From: Planctomycetota bacterium
GTDB taxonomy: Bacteria; Planctomycetota; Brocadiia; JAJRTI01
Length of the DNA: 12,150 bases
NCBI GenBank assembly: GCA_024278415.1
Contig: JAJRTI010000998.1
Location: 1-12,150, forward strand
Direction: 5' to 3'
Positions 1-7,341 of the stretch are shown here, piece after piece (positions within the stretch are counted from its first letter, which is position 1; each line of letters begins with the position of its first letter). The translations under genes and the position numbers were made by a program. The notes beneath the pieces are model-generated. The model searched no databases. It saw only the letters and a list, made by a program, of their open reading frames with translations, and was not told the DNA's origin.

Positions 1-1
1 C

Positions 2-94
2 GCGTTCGTGGGGCTGTTTAAGCTGGTGGCGTTCGCCGGGTTCCTCTTCCCTTACCTTGCGATCCGTTGGGTGCGTGCGGGGCGAGCGGCGTAA
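2..94 (+). CDS. C-terminal end of a membrane protein (partial)
   Basis: An open frame enters from the left edge and ends at TAA 92-94, giving 30 visible residues. They are strongly hydrophobic and aromatic (GLFKLVAFAGFLFPYLAIRW) and finish with a short basic tail (VRAGRAA), the usual look of a last transmembrane helix followed by a positive cytoplasmic end. A stem-loop starts at the stop codon and a new promoter follows, so the gene is probably transcribed separately from the next one. Nothing in the visible part identifies the family. The reading is supported only by hydrophobicity and the clean stop before intergenic sequence. Confidence 0.5.
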   Translation, partial: AFVGLFKLVAFAGFLFPYLAIRWVRAGRAA

Positions 95-128
95 CCGCGC
101 ATGGGGACTCCTGAAGTCCGACGCGGTT
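93..128 (+). terminator. Possible terminator stem-loop after the left-edge gene
   Basis: Outer arms AACCGCG (93-99) and CGCGGTT (122-128) pair perfectly, and an inner GGACT/AGTCC stem sits inside them. It starts within the upstream stop codon, where a terminator would be expected. There is no T-run after it, so it is not a classical intrinsic terminator; it may act only as a 3' stabilising hairpin. Confidence 0.4.
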
Positions 129-154
129 GACAGCCGCGGCATAGGCGCTATGCT
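127..154 (+). promoter_or_regulatory. Sigma-70-type promoter for the membrane protein gene
   Basis: A perfect -35 hexamer TTGACA (127-132) is followed after 16 bases by TATGCT (149-154), which matches TATAAT at four of six positions. Transcription would begin near 161, leaving a leader of about 40 bases before the ATG at 201. A perfect inverted repeat, GCATAG-GCG-CTATGC (139-153), lies in the spacer and overlaps the -10 element, a position where a bound repressor would block RNA polymerase. The operator role is inference. Confidence 0.55.
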
Positions 155-200
155 CTCGGCCATGTGACCCGTAGCCTCGCCCTCGAAGTGATCGCCTCGA

Positions 201-1406
201 ATGCCACCTGAACGCCCTGAAGAACCTCCGGCGAGACGCATGACCAGTCCGGGGGATCTGGCCTGTCTTTTCGCTCTGTGTGTGATGGCCCTTTGGTTCG
301 CGGTGGATTCGAACGTTGTGCCTCCGCCGGTCGAGATGGACGGCGTGAACTATGTTGCCGCGGCCAAGGATCCCCGTTGGTTCTTCTGCATGCCGGGTAT
401 CCATGCGCAGCGGGTGCTGCCGCCCTTGCTCGTGTGGGTGGGCACGAAGAGCTTGGGCCTCTCAGTGGTGGATGGGTTCCGGGGCCTCTCGGCCGCGTCC
501 TACATGATCTTCCTTTGCTTGCTCTACGGATCGCTGCGCCATGGCGGCGTCCGGCGGCTCGTGGCTCTGGGCACGACGGTCTTTTGCGGGATCTCCTTTT
601 GGCCGATGACGTATAGTCTCGGCAACGTGTACCAAGCGTGCGACGCGATGGCCTATCCGCTTGGCCTGCTCATGGTCGTGTTCGCGTTGAAGCGCAAGCC
701 AGGGGCGCTGTTCATTGCCTCCGCGCTGGGTGTGCTCACGCGGCAGCAACTGGCCGTCCTGGCCGTCGCCGCGTTCATCGCTCTCTACCTCGACACGCGG
801 GACCGGCGGGCACTGGCGTACATGGCTGGCGTCGTGGCGTTGTTTGCCGTGGCCGTGGCGTACTTGGGACGCGGCGACGGTGCGGCCGGCCTTGCGGGCC
901 ACACCGTCTTGGAGCTGTCCCACGTCAAGACGGCTCTGAGGGCCGCGGTCGAAACGAAGCTGCCGATCATGTTCACGCCTTTCCTCTTGCTGTTCGCATT
1001 CTGCTGGCGAGAGGCCGCGCAGTATGCCATCAAGTACTGGTGGGTGACGCTCTACGCGGCGGCCACTGTGGTGCAGCCTCTGTTCGCCATGGAGATGACA
1101 GGCGTGTCCAATGCACAACGCCTGGGCATGATGGGCGTGTGGCCGGCGTTCTGGGTCGCGGGGCTGCTGGTCGAGGGCAGGTTGAAATCCAGGTGGGGCG
1201 CATGGGTTTACGTTGCCCTGCCGCTGCTGTATGGCACGAGGCACCTCACCCATCTCCGGCATACCTATCCAAGTCCCGTGGGACACCGCACGGTGATGAA
1301 CGTAATTGTTCTCGCCTTGGTCCTTGCAGAAGTGTGGCGGGGACGCGATGCGGAAGCCCGCGAAGCGGGAATCGCATCGTGTCCCCGGACCGGCACTGCC
1401 CCCTGA
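201..1406 (+). CDS. Multi-pass membrane protein, possibly GT-C-glycosyltransferase-like
   Basis: This 401-residue protein has about nine to ten hydrophobic segments, among them residues 20-36, 72-90, 98-112, 119-136, 151-163, 169-196, 203-222, 255-268, 279-297, 309-323, 332-344 and 364-378; some may be re-entrant. The first extracytoplasmic loop carries D47 in MDGVNY and then HAQRVLPPLL (68-77). D148 and an LTRQQ motif (179-183) follow. An acidic residue in the first large loop with later conserved polar residues is typical of GT-C-fold membrane glycosyltransferases that use lipid-linked sugars, but I recognise no specific family. An in-frame stop at 189-191 leaves 201 as the first ATG; ATG 240 is an alternative. 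Neither has a clear Shine-Dalgarno sequence. Residues from about 380 onward are encoded by a palindromic repeat (1339-1386), so the hydrophilic tail is probably acquired. The function is unproven. Confidence 0.75.
   Translation: MPPERPEEPPARRMTSPGDLACLFALCVMALWFAVDSNVVPPPVEMDGVNYVAAAKDPRWFFCMPGIHAQRVLPPLLVWVGTKSLGLSVVDGFRGLSAASYMIFLCLLYGSLRHGGVRRLVALGTTVFCGISFWPMTYSLGNVYQACDAMAYPLGLLMVVFALKRKPGALFIASALGVLTRQQLAVLAVAAFIALYLDTRDRRALAYMAGVVALFAVAVAYLGRGDGAAGLAGHTVLELSHVKTALRAAVETKLPIMFTPFLLLFAFCWREAAQYAIKYWWVTLYAAATVVQPLFAMEMTGVSNAQRLGMMGVWPAFWVAGLLVEGRLKSRWGAWVYVALPLLYGTRHLTHLRHTYPSPVGHRTVMNVIVLALVLAEVWRGRDAEAREAGIASCPRTGTAP
1339..1386. repeat. REP-like palindromic repeat, copy 1 (overlaps gene end)
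   Basis: Arms GGGGACGCGATGCG (1339-1352) and CGCATCGTGTCCCC (1373-1386) pair at 13 of 14 positions, and the fourteenth is a G-U wobble in RNA. An inner hairpin CCCGC-GAA-GCGGG (1357-1369) forms the tip. The reverse complement resembles copy 2, sharing GGGGACACGA at the 5' end, a CGCTTCGCG core and a TCCCC end, so the two sit as inverted neighbours. The element overlaps the last codons of the membrane protein and ends 20 bases before its stop codon. Confidence 0.75.
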
Positions 1407-1431
1407 CGGCGCCACGCGTCCTCGTTCATCT

Positions 1432-1475
1432 GGGGACACGAAGCCGGACGCTTCGCGTCCTGGGTTCATGTCCCC
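1432..1475. repeat. REP-like palindromic repeat, copy 2 (between convergent genes)
   Basis: Arms GGGGACACGAAGCC (1432-1445) and GGGTTCATGTCCCC (1462-1475) pair at 12 of 14 positions, with a perfect inner stem GGACGC-TTC-GCGTCC (1446-1460). The whole 44 bases fold as one long hairpin. It lies between the stop codons of the membrane protein and the reductase, where it could terminate or stabilise both converging transcripts. No transposase is nearby; elements of this kind are usually moved in trans. Confidence 0.75.
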
Positions 1476-1484
1476 GCGTGGCCG

Positions 1485-2258
1485 CTACAGCCGGCGCAAA
1501 TGGAAGCCTCCGTCCACGTTGATGACTTCGCCCGTGGAGAAGGGGAGGTAGCCCTCGGCAATCGCGGCCACGGCCTTGCCCACGTCCTCCGGCCGGCCCC
1601 AGCGCTTGATGGGCGTCAGACCCTCCGCGATGAGCTTGTCGTACTTTTCAGTGACCTTCGCGGTCATGTTGCTCACGACCACGCCCGGGCGGATTTCGTA
1701 CACCCGTATGCCGTGCTCCGCGAGCCGGTCCGCGTAGAGCGCGGTCATCATGCTCAAGCCCGCCTTAGAGATGCAGTATTGCGCGCGTGGAGGCGACGAC
1801 GTGTAGGCCGAAATGGACGACACGTTGACGATCATCGGGTCGCGGTCCGGGTGCTCCTCCTTGATGCGAAGCATCCACTTCGCGATGGTCTGCGTCAGGA
1901 AGAGGGGCCCCCGCAGGTTGATGTCGAAAACCCAGTCGAAGCTCTCCTCGGTCATGTCGAGGATGTCCGCGCGCTCCTTGGGCGCGACCCCGGCGTTGTT
2001 CACGAGCAAGTCGATGCGGCCGAGGCGCTCCTGGCACGCGGCCACGATCGCGGCGCGGCCCTCCGGCGTGCTCACGTCGGATTGCACGTAGACGACTTGC
2101 ACACCCTGTTGCTCGACCTCGGCCAGGGCCTCTCGGGCTTGCTCGGGGCCGCGCGTGCCAGTGGCGACCACGTCGAATCCGATCTTGGCGAGCGCGATGG
2201 CGATGCCGCGGCCGATGCCGCTCGTAGCGCCGGTGACGATGGCGGACCTGCGTGACAT
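1485..2258 (-). CDS. Short-chain dehydrogenase/reductase (FabG-like 3-ketoacyl-ACP reductase family)
   Basis: This classical SDR of 257 residues, a typical family length, should reduce a keto group or oxidise an alcohol with NAD(P)H in the cytoplasm. The cofactor motif TGATSGIG is at residues 9-16, D61 in the adenine pocket, NNAG at 87-90 and the full catalytic tetrad at N114, S148, Y161 and K165 (YCISK). R36 at the end of the second strand would favour NADPH. The C-terminal STGEVINVDGG is the usual SDR ending. The closest subgroup I recall is annotated as 3-ketoacyl-ACP reductase, but substrates in this group vary widely and no fatty-acid genes are adjacent, so the substrate is unknown. I chose ATG 2258 because the protein then begins just before the first strand, GGAG lies 10 bases upstream, and a longer reading from 2351 would start upstream of the likely promoter. 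Confidence 0.93.
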   Translation of the reverse strand: MSRRSAIVTGATSGIGRGIAIALAKIGFDVVATGTRGPEQAREALAEVEQQGVQVVYVQSDVSTPEGRAAIVAACQERLGRIDLLVNNAGVAPKERADILDMTEESFDWVFDINLRGPLFLTQTIAKWMLRIKEEHPDRDPMIVNVSSISAYTSSPPRAQYCISKAGLSMMTALYADRLAEHGIRVYEIRPGVVVSNMTAKVTEKYDKLIAEGLTPIKRWGRPEDVGKAVAAIAEGYLPFSTGEVINVDGGFHLRRL

Positions 2259-2268
2259 GCGACGATTG

Positions 2269-2272
2269 CTCC
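2269..2272 (-). promoter_or_regulatory. Ribosome-binding site of the reductase
   Basis: The minus strand carries GGAG 10 bases before the ATG at 2258. The match is short and the spacing slightly long, but it supports this start over the upstream in-frame codons. Confidence 0.45.
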
Positions 2273-2309
2273 ACGGAGTCCCTGAAATACAGCGGAAGCG
2301 CAGCGGGGG

Positions 2310-2339
2310 AGTATAGCAGCCATGAGGCGCTCCCTGCAA
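2310..2339 (-). promoter_or_regulatory. Promoter of the reductase, extended -10 type
   Basis: On the minus strand TATACT (2315-2310) is preceded directly by TGC, giving an extended -10 element, with TTGCAG (2339-2334) 18 bases further up as a weak -35. Transcription would start near 2303, a leader of about 45 bases. It fires away from the kinase operon promoter, whose -35 lies 34 bases away. Confidence 0.55.
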
Positions 2340-2373
2340 CGCACGACGCACCCGGTGGCGTGGCCTGATCCGG

Positions 2374-2403
2374 TTGCATTGCCCCCCCGGCCATGGCTAT
2401 AAT
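2374..2403 (+). promoter_or_regulatory. Promoter of the kinase/FHA operon
   Basis: A perfect TATAAT (2398-2403) lies 18 bases after TTGCAT (2374-2379), which matches the -35 consensus at three of six positions. The start of transcription would be near 2410. A perfect inverted repeat CCCATG-N11-CATGGG (2404-2426) straddles that point and could be an operator. The leader then holds a stable hairpin GCGCGCA-N7-TGCGCGC (2416-2436), 11 bases before the first ATG of the kinase. Confidence 0.6.
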
Positions 2404-2447
2404 CCCATGTCCCGGGCGCGCATGGGAGATGCGCGCGCCTGTCCCCG

Positions 2448-4487
2448 ATGGCCGTTACGAGCATCGCTGACATGACCATTACGTGCCCCAAGTGCCGATG
2501 CAGCATCGGCCTGCGCCCCGATTTCGAAGAGGGCAAGGTCCGGTGCCCGAAGTGCCGCAGCAAGCTGCAAGTGGCGCCCGGCGGGGAGGCACAGGCGGCT
2601 AGCAGCAGCGTCAACGATGAATCTTCCACCGCGGTCGAGGAGGAGTGCAAGCGCGTTGAAATCGGCGATACGGTGGGGGGATGTCGCATGGAGGAGATGC
2701 TGGGCGCGGGCGCAATGGGCTTGGTGTATCGCGCCACCCAGCTCTCGCTCGATCGCCAGGTCGCGGTCAAGCTTTTGCCCAGCCGGTTTGCGAGCCAGCC
2801 TCTCTTCGTGAGCCGCTTCGACAGCGAATCCGCCGCGCTCGCCGCGCTCAACCATGCGAACATCGTGAGTATCATCGACCGCGGCTGCGAGGACGGCACG
2901 TACTACTTTGTCATGGAGTACGTGCAGGGCCGCACGCTGCACGCGATGCTGCGAGAAGGCCAACTCTCCAACGGCCAGATCTTCCAGATTATGGAGCAGA
3001 TGCTCAGCGCACTGAGCTACGCACAGCGGCAGGGGATCGTGCATCGCGACATCAAGCCGCGCAATATCATGATTAACGATCAGGGCCGGGTGAAGATTGC
3101 CGACTTCGGACTCGCGTTCCTCATGGGCGCGGGCGACACGAAGGGCGAGCGCTATGGCACCAAGGGCTACATGGCGCCCGAACAACGCCGCGGCGACGCC
3201 AACATCGACGGCCGGGCCGATCTGTACGCCGCCGCGGTCGTGTTGTACGAGATGCTCGTTGGCGAGAAGCCGGACGACAGCCACTACGTCGAGCCGAGCC
3301 AGGCGCGCGAGGGCCTGAGCGCTGCGATCGACTACGTGCTGTGCCGCGGCCTTCAGGAGGAGCCGGACAAGCGATACCAGAACCCGGTGGAGATGCTCGC
3401 AGACATCCGCATGTCCACAGGCCAGAGGGGATCATTCCTCGCACCGTGCCCCCAATGCGGCACGCACAACGAACCGGAGCGCCGGGAGTGCGCGAACTGC
3501 CAAGCCGATCTGGCGGACTTGTTCGACGCTTGCCCGCAGTGCCAGCACGAAAACCGATGCGACATGGGCAAGTGCGCCCAGTGCGAGTTCGACATCAAGG
3601 AGCACCGCCGGCAGCTCTGGAAGCAGATCATACACGTGCGCAAGGCCGCGGATGCTTGCCTCGAACAAGCCCGGCTCGATGAGGCCGCGGCCGAGCTGGA
3701 GAAGCTGAAGCAACTGCCCGGCCGAGAGTTCCGCAAGGTCGCGGTCGCGGCCGAGACGCTCGTGGAGCGCCTGCTTAGCAAGCGTGGCGACGTGCTCCTG
3801 TCGGTCAAGGAGAAGGCCGTGCGCCTGTGCAGCCAGCACAAATACGGCGAGGCGCTCATGATCCTGGAGTCCATCGCCAAGAGCGGGATCGACGTGTCCA
3901 CGGAGGTCGCGCTCGCAAAAAAGCGCATGGACAAGCGGCTGAAGCTGTCTGACGCGGGGGATGCGCGGTGGCGCGACGGCGACGTGGCCGGCGCGCTAAA
4001 GGCGTACGAGAAGGCGCTGGCGATCTGGCCTGACAACGACTTGCTTGCGGAGAACGTCAAGAAGGCCAAGAAGGCGGCAAAGCTGGCCGAGGAGAAGCAG
4101 ACGCTCATCGAGCGGGCGGAGGCGCAACTCAAGGCGAAGCAGTTCGACGAGGCGCAGCGTATTTGCTCCGGCCTTATCGAGTCGTGGCCCGACGCGCCTG
4201 GGCTGACAGCGTTGCTGGAACGGCTTCGACGCGCCCAAGCCTTCGCGGAGGCCGGCCAGGCCCTCCAGGCCGGCGTGGGCTTTGCCAAGGCCAAGAAGTG
4301 GAGCGACGCGGCCCGCGAGTTTGCGCGCGCGGAGCAGGCGTGCCCCGACGGCGCCACGCTGCCGGGGCTCGCGGACAAGCTCGCGGAGGCGCGTGCCCGT
4401 GCCAAGAAGCGTATGGCTATCATCGCCGGGTCCATTGCGGCCGCGGTGGCAGTCCTCGTGGTGATCATCATCCTTTGTGGCGAGTGA
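2448..4487 (+). CDS. Tail-anchored Ser/Thr protein kinase with zinc ribbons and TPR-like repeats
   Basis: This 679-residue Hanks-type kinase has all catalytic residues: glycine loop LGAGAMGLVY (85-94), K108, helix-C E127, HRDIKPRN (199-206), DFG (219-221) and APE (243-245). It should phosphorylate Ser or Thr using ATP. An N-terminal CPKC-x16-CPKC zinc ribbon (C13, C16, C33, C36) resembles the MJ0042 type. After the kinase comes a second double ribbon (C334/C337/C348/C351 and C362/C365/C376/C379), then about five TPR-like helical pairs (roughly 397-424, 454-480, 500-530, 553-583, 602-636). One hydrophobic helix (656-676) ends the protein two to three residues later, so it is tail-anchored with everything facing the cytoplasm. 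No extracytoplasmic sensor exists. It is the first gene of a three-gene operon. No Shine-Dalgarno is visible; ATG 2472, immediately before the first ribbon, is an equally reasonable start. Confidence 0.93.
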   Translation: MAVTSIADMTITCPKCRCSIGLRPDFEEGKVRCPKCRSKLQVAPGGEAQAASSSVNDESSTAVEEECKRVEIGDTVGGCRMEEMLGAGAMGLVYRATQLSLDRQVAVKLLPSRFASQPLFVSRFDSESAALAALNHANIVSIIDRGCEDGTYYFVMEYVQGRTLHAMLREGQLSNGQIFQIMEQMLSALSYAQRQGIVHRDIKPRNIMINDQGRVKIADFGLAFLMGAGDTKGERYGTKGYMAPEQRRGDANIDGRADLYAAAVVLYEMLVGEKPDDSHYVEPSQAREGLSAAIDYVLCRGLQEEPDKRYQNPVEMLADIRMSTGQRGSFLAPCPQCGTHNEPERRECANCQADLADLFDACPQCQHENRCDMGKCAQCEFDIKEHRRQLWKQIIHVRKAADACLEQARLDEAAAELEKLKQLPGREFRKVAVAAETLVERLLSKRGDVLLSVKEKAVRLCSQHKYGEALMILESIAKSGIDVSTEVALAKKRMDKRLKLSDAGDARWRDGDVAGALKAYEKALAIWPDNDLLAENVKKAKKAAKLAEEKQTLIERAEAQLKAKQFDEAQRICSGLIESWPDAPGLTALLERLRRAQAFAEAGQALQAGVGFAKAKKWSDAAREFARAEQACPDGATLPGLADKLAEARARAKKRMAIIAGSIAAAVAVLVVIIILCGE

Positions 4488-4500
4488 AGCTGAACCCCCG

Positions 4501-7341
4501 ATGGCGAGCCAAGAAGACTTGAAGCTGGCCAAGCGAGCCGTGAAAGCCGGACTCGTGAGCGCGGAAGACGTGAAGGAGTGCATCCGCGATCTGGAGGCGC
4601 TGAAGAGGAACGGGAAGGAGAAGTCGCTTGTCGACATCCTGAGGGAAAAGGGCCGCATTGGCGAGTCGAGTGCGCAGGCGCTTTTGCAGGAGGTGACCCC
4701 GTCGCCGACGGCTGTGACGATGGAAATGCCGGAAGCGGAGTTCCTGCTTGACGAGGCTGATCCCAGCGCGCCGGCCGCGGAGAAGACACCTCCGTTGCCG
4801 GCTGAAATCCCCGCGGCCAGCGAGGCGCCCCCTGCGCAAGACAACGAGACGCAGGACATGATCGGCCGCACGGTCGCCAAGTACAAGATTGTGGGCAAAC
4901 TGGGCAAGGGCGGCATGGGAGAGGTGTACAAGGGCGAGGACACGCAGCTCGGCCGCTTGGTGGCCATCAAACTGCTCTCGCAATCCGTTACCGGCGGGGC
5001 CAAGGAGCGCATGCTCGAACGGTTCTTCCGCGAAGCGCGGGCCGCCGCCCAAATCGTGCACGAAAACATCGTGCAAGTCTACGACATGGGCGAGGACCAT
5101 GGCTTGCATTACATCGCGATGCAATACGTGGACGGCGGCAACCTTCAGGATGTGGTGAAGAAGGAGAAGCCTCCAGTCAGCCGTGTGGTTGAGTGGATCT
5201 ATCAAGCGGCTTGTGGGCTCGCGGCCGCGGAAGAACTCAAGATCGTGCACCGGGACATTAAGCCGTCGAACATCTTGATCGGCCGGGATGGCGTGGCGAA
5301 GATCGCCGATTTCGGCTTGGCCAAGAACGTGGGCACCGATTCGAGCCTCACGTACGCCGGCCAGGTGCTGGGCACGCCGCACTTCATGTCGCCTGAGCAG
5401 TGCGATGGCCTGCCTACGGACACGCGCGCCGACATTTACTCGCTGGGCGCGACCTTCTACTTCGCCCTGACCCGGCGCTACCCGTTCACGGGCGAGACCG
5501 CGCTGTCGGTGATGCTCAAGCACAAGACGGAGGCGCTCACCCCGCCCCACGAGCGCAAGCCGGAGATCCCCAAGGGCGTATCGGCCGTCGTGCAGAAGAT
5601 GATGGCCAAGAAGCTCTCGGACCGCTACAAGAGCTTCAAGGACGTGGTGGCCGATCTCGACCGCCTGCGCCGGGGATTGGAGCCCGAGGCCGAGCCGCCG
5701 CCCGCGCTCGCGCAGTCGGACACGAGATCCCAGCCTGACATTGTGGCCATGATCGCCATCATACACGGCCGCAATAAGGGCTACGTGTTCAACATGGAGG
5801 AAAACGCGTCCGTGTCCATCGGCCGGGACTCGTCCAAGAGCAACTTGGCCATCCTCGACACGGGCATCAGCCGCAAGCATTGCGTGATCGAGCACAAGGA
5901 CGGCCAGTTCATCGTGACGGACTGCGGGAGCGCGAACGGCACGTTCGTGAACGGGGGGCGCATCGACAAACCCACGGTGCTCAAGTCCAGCGATCGCATC
6001 GAGATTGGGCAGACTGAACTGTCGTTCCGGCGTTTGCCGCGAAACCAAGACGCGCTCCAAGTCGTGCGGATGGCGCACAAGCAAGGCTACGTGAACCAGC
6101 AGGAGGCTGAAGAGGCGTTGCGGATCGTGGCCGAGCGCGAGGAGGCCGGCGACGAAATGGGCATGGTGGAACTGCTCCTGCAACAACAGCGCCTCACCGC
6201 ACAGCAAGCCGAGGCGCTACTGAAGCAATTGGACCAGCGCATTCAAGTGCTCATGGTCAAGGAGCAGGTGGCCGTGCCGGTGCCTGTGGCCATGGATGCA
6301 CAAGCGCTGGCCGATGCGGCCGCGGCGGCGCCGCCTCCGGTCGCCGGGGCCGCGCCGGTCGCCGCCCCCGCCGTGGTCATTGCCAGCAGCCCCGCGGTGC
6401 AGTTGCGCTCGGGCCTGTTCGAAGGCCTCATGTTTTGCGACCAATGCGGCGAGTACATTGGCGACGACGAAGTCTCGGCCGGCAAGAGCAAGACGGTGGG
6501 CAATAACGTATTCTGCGCGAGTTGCGTGGAGGAGATGCCGCTGCTCGGCGAGACGCTGGGCTCCTACATGCTGCGGGAGCGTTTGGGCGCGGGCCGCATC
6601 GGCATGGTGTGCCGCGCCGAGGACCAGGCGACACAGAAGGCCATCGCACTGAAGATCGTGGACAAAGAGCTTCGCAACGACGCGGCGTTCGTGCGCGAGT
6701 TGGCGGCGGCTGTGCTGCGCGCGTCGGAATTCAAGCACCCGAACGTGGCGATGGTGATCGATCTCTTCAAGGCGGAGCCGGAGGTCATTGTGCGCATGCC
6801 GTGGATCGAGGGCCGATGCCTTCGCGATGCCCTGCTGCGTGAAACTCCCGAAGGCCTCCGGCTGCGGCGCATGTCGGATTTCGACCGTGTGCTGGAGATC
6901 GCCGTGCAAGTGGCGCAAGGGCTCGCGGCCGGCCAGGAGATGGGCGTGGCCCACGGCGAGCTTGGCCCGGAGAAAATCCTGCTGGCCACGAAGGGCGCGG
7001 TGAAGGTGGCCGACCTGGGACTCCGCACGGAGAAGCTCGTCGGCAAGCGGAAGGTGGCGCAAACCAAGGAGCATGAATTGGTGGGCTACCTCGATTTTCG
7101 TGCGCCGGAGTTGAGGGCCGGCAAGGGCGCACCGACCTTCCAATCCGACCAGTTCTCACTCGGGGGGATTATGTACACCATGCTTACGGGCAAGCGCTTC
7201 GGCGCGAAGGCCTCGGTCGATCACCTGAGCGAAGATCTGCCCAAGGGCTGCAAGAAGGTGCTGGGACGAATGCTCGAACGCGAGCCCAAGCGCCGCTATG
7301 CCGGGTCGAAGCAACTCATCCGGGATCTCGAAAACATCTAG
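4501..7341 (+). CDS. Kinase-FHA-pseudokinase multidomain signalling protein
   Basis: This soluble protein has 946 residues from ATG 4501. In order it holds a helical domain (7-65); a Pro/Ala-rich linker; an intact Ser/Thr kinase (126-390) with KGGMGEVY, K157, E178, HRDIKPSN (250-257), DFG (270-272) and SPE (297-299); an FHA domain (414-512) with the phosphothreonine-binding residues G441-R442, S457-R458, H460, N479-G480 and N484-G485; a second copy of the helical domain (519-577); an Ala/Pro/Val linker; a Cys4 zinc ribbon (C646, C649, C672, C675); and a second kinase fold (687-946). That second fold keeps K718, DLG (838-840) and APE (868-870), but its catalytic loop reads HGELGPEKI (818-826), losing the catalytic Asp, Lys and Asn, so it is probably inactive. 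The protein likely links phosphorylation to FHA-mediated binding. It begins 13 bases after the upstream stop. An in-frame GTG at 4477, overlapping the upstream gene by 11 bases, would add eight residues. Confidence 0.93.
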   Translation: MASQEDLKLAKRAVKAGLVSAEDVKECIRDLEALKRNGKEKSLVDILREKGRIGESSAQALLQEVTPSPTAVTMEMPEAEFLLDEADPSAPAAEKTPPLPAEIPAASEAPPAQDNETQDMIGRTVAKYKIVGKLGKGGMGEVYKGEDTQLGRLVAIKLLSQSVTGGAKERMLERFFREARAAAQIVHENIVQVYDMGEDHGLHYIAMQYVDGGNLQDVVKKEKPPVSRVVEWIYQAACGLAAAEELKIVHRDIKPSNILIGRDGVAKIADFGLAKNVGTDSSLTYAGQVLGTPHFMSPEQCDGLPTDTRADIYSLGATFYFALTRRYPFTGETALSVMLKHKTEALTPPHERKPEIPKGVSAVVQKMMAKKLSDRYKSFKDVVADLDRLRRGLEPEAEPPPALAQSDTRSQPDIVAMIAIIHGRNKGYVFNMEENASVSIGRDSSKSNLAILDTGISRKHCVIEHKDGQFIVTDCGSANGTFVNGGRIDKPTVLKSSDRIEIGQTELSFRRLPRNQDALQVVRMAHKQGYVNQQEAEEALRIVAEREEAGDEMGMVELLLQQQRLTAQQAEALLKQLDQRIQVLMVKEQVAVPVPVAMDAQALADAAAAAPPPVAGAAPVAAPAVVIASSPAVQLRSGLFEGLMFCDQCGEYIGDDEVSAGKSKTVGNNVFCASCVEEMPLLGETLGSYMLRERLGAGRIGMVCRAEDQATQKAIALKIVDKELRNDAAFVRELAAAVLRASEFKHPNVAMVIDLFKAEPEVIVRMPWIEGRCLRDALLRETPEGLRLRRMSDFDRVLEIAVQVAQGLAAGQEMGVAHGELGPEKILLATKGAVKVADLGLRTEKLVGKRKVAQTKEHELVGYLDFRAPELRAGKGAPTFQSDQFSLGGIMYTMLTGKRFGAKASVDHLSEDLPKGCKKVLGRMLEREPKRRYAGSKQLIRDLENI

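Noticed and set aside
462..1469. A 335-codon open frame on the minus strand
   Set aside because: It is antisense to the membrane protein. The plus-strand frame has regular hydrophobic helices and a promoter; the antisense one has neither.
2259..2351. N-terminal extension of the reductase by 31 residues
   Set aside because: The longer start lies upstream of the extended -10 promoter, the added residues match nothing in the SDR fold, and a GGAG precedes ATG 2258.
2404..2436. Two mutually exclusive hairpins as an RNA switch before the kinase operon
   Set aside because: The 5' arm of the first (2404-2409) lies before the expected transcription start near 2410, so only the second hairpin is likely to be in the RNA.
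4519..4695. Cyclic-di-GMP binding by the helical domain, suggested by resemblance to the N-terminal domain of type II secretion ATPases
   Set aside because: The spacing of helices is similar, but the RLGxxL-type binding signature of that family is absent in both copies.
3353..4789. A 478-codon open frame on the minus strand
   Set aside because: It lies antisense across two kinase-operon genes, is dominated by Ser and Ala, and matches no family. It is a GC-codon shadow.
4468..6207. A 579-codon open frame on the minus strand
   Set aside because: It is antisense to the kinase-FHA-pseudokinase gene, whose catalytic and FHA motifs are unmistakable. The antisense protein is rich in His, Leu, Arg and Val without motifs.
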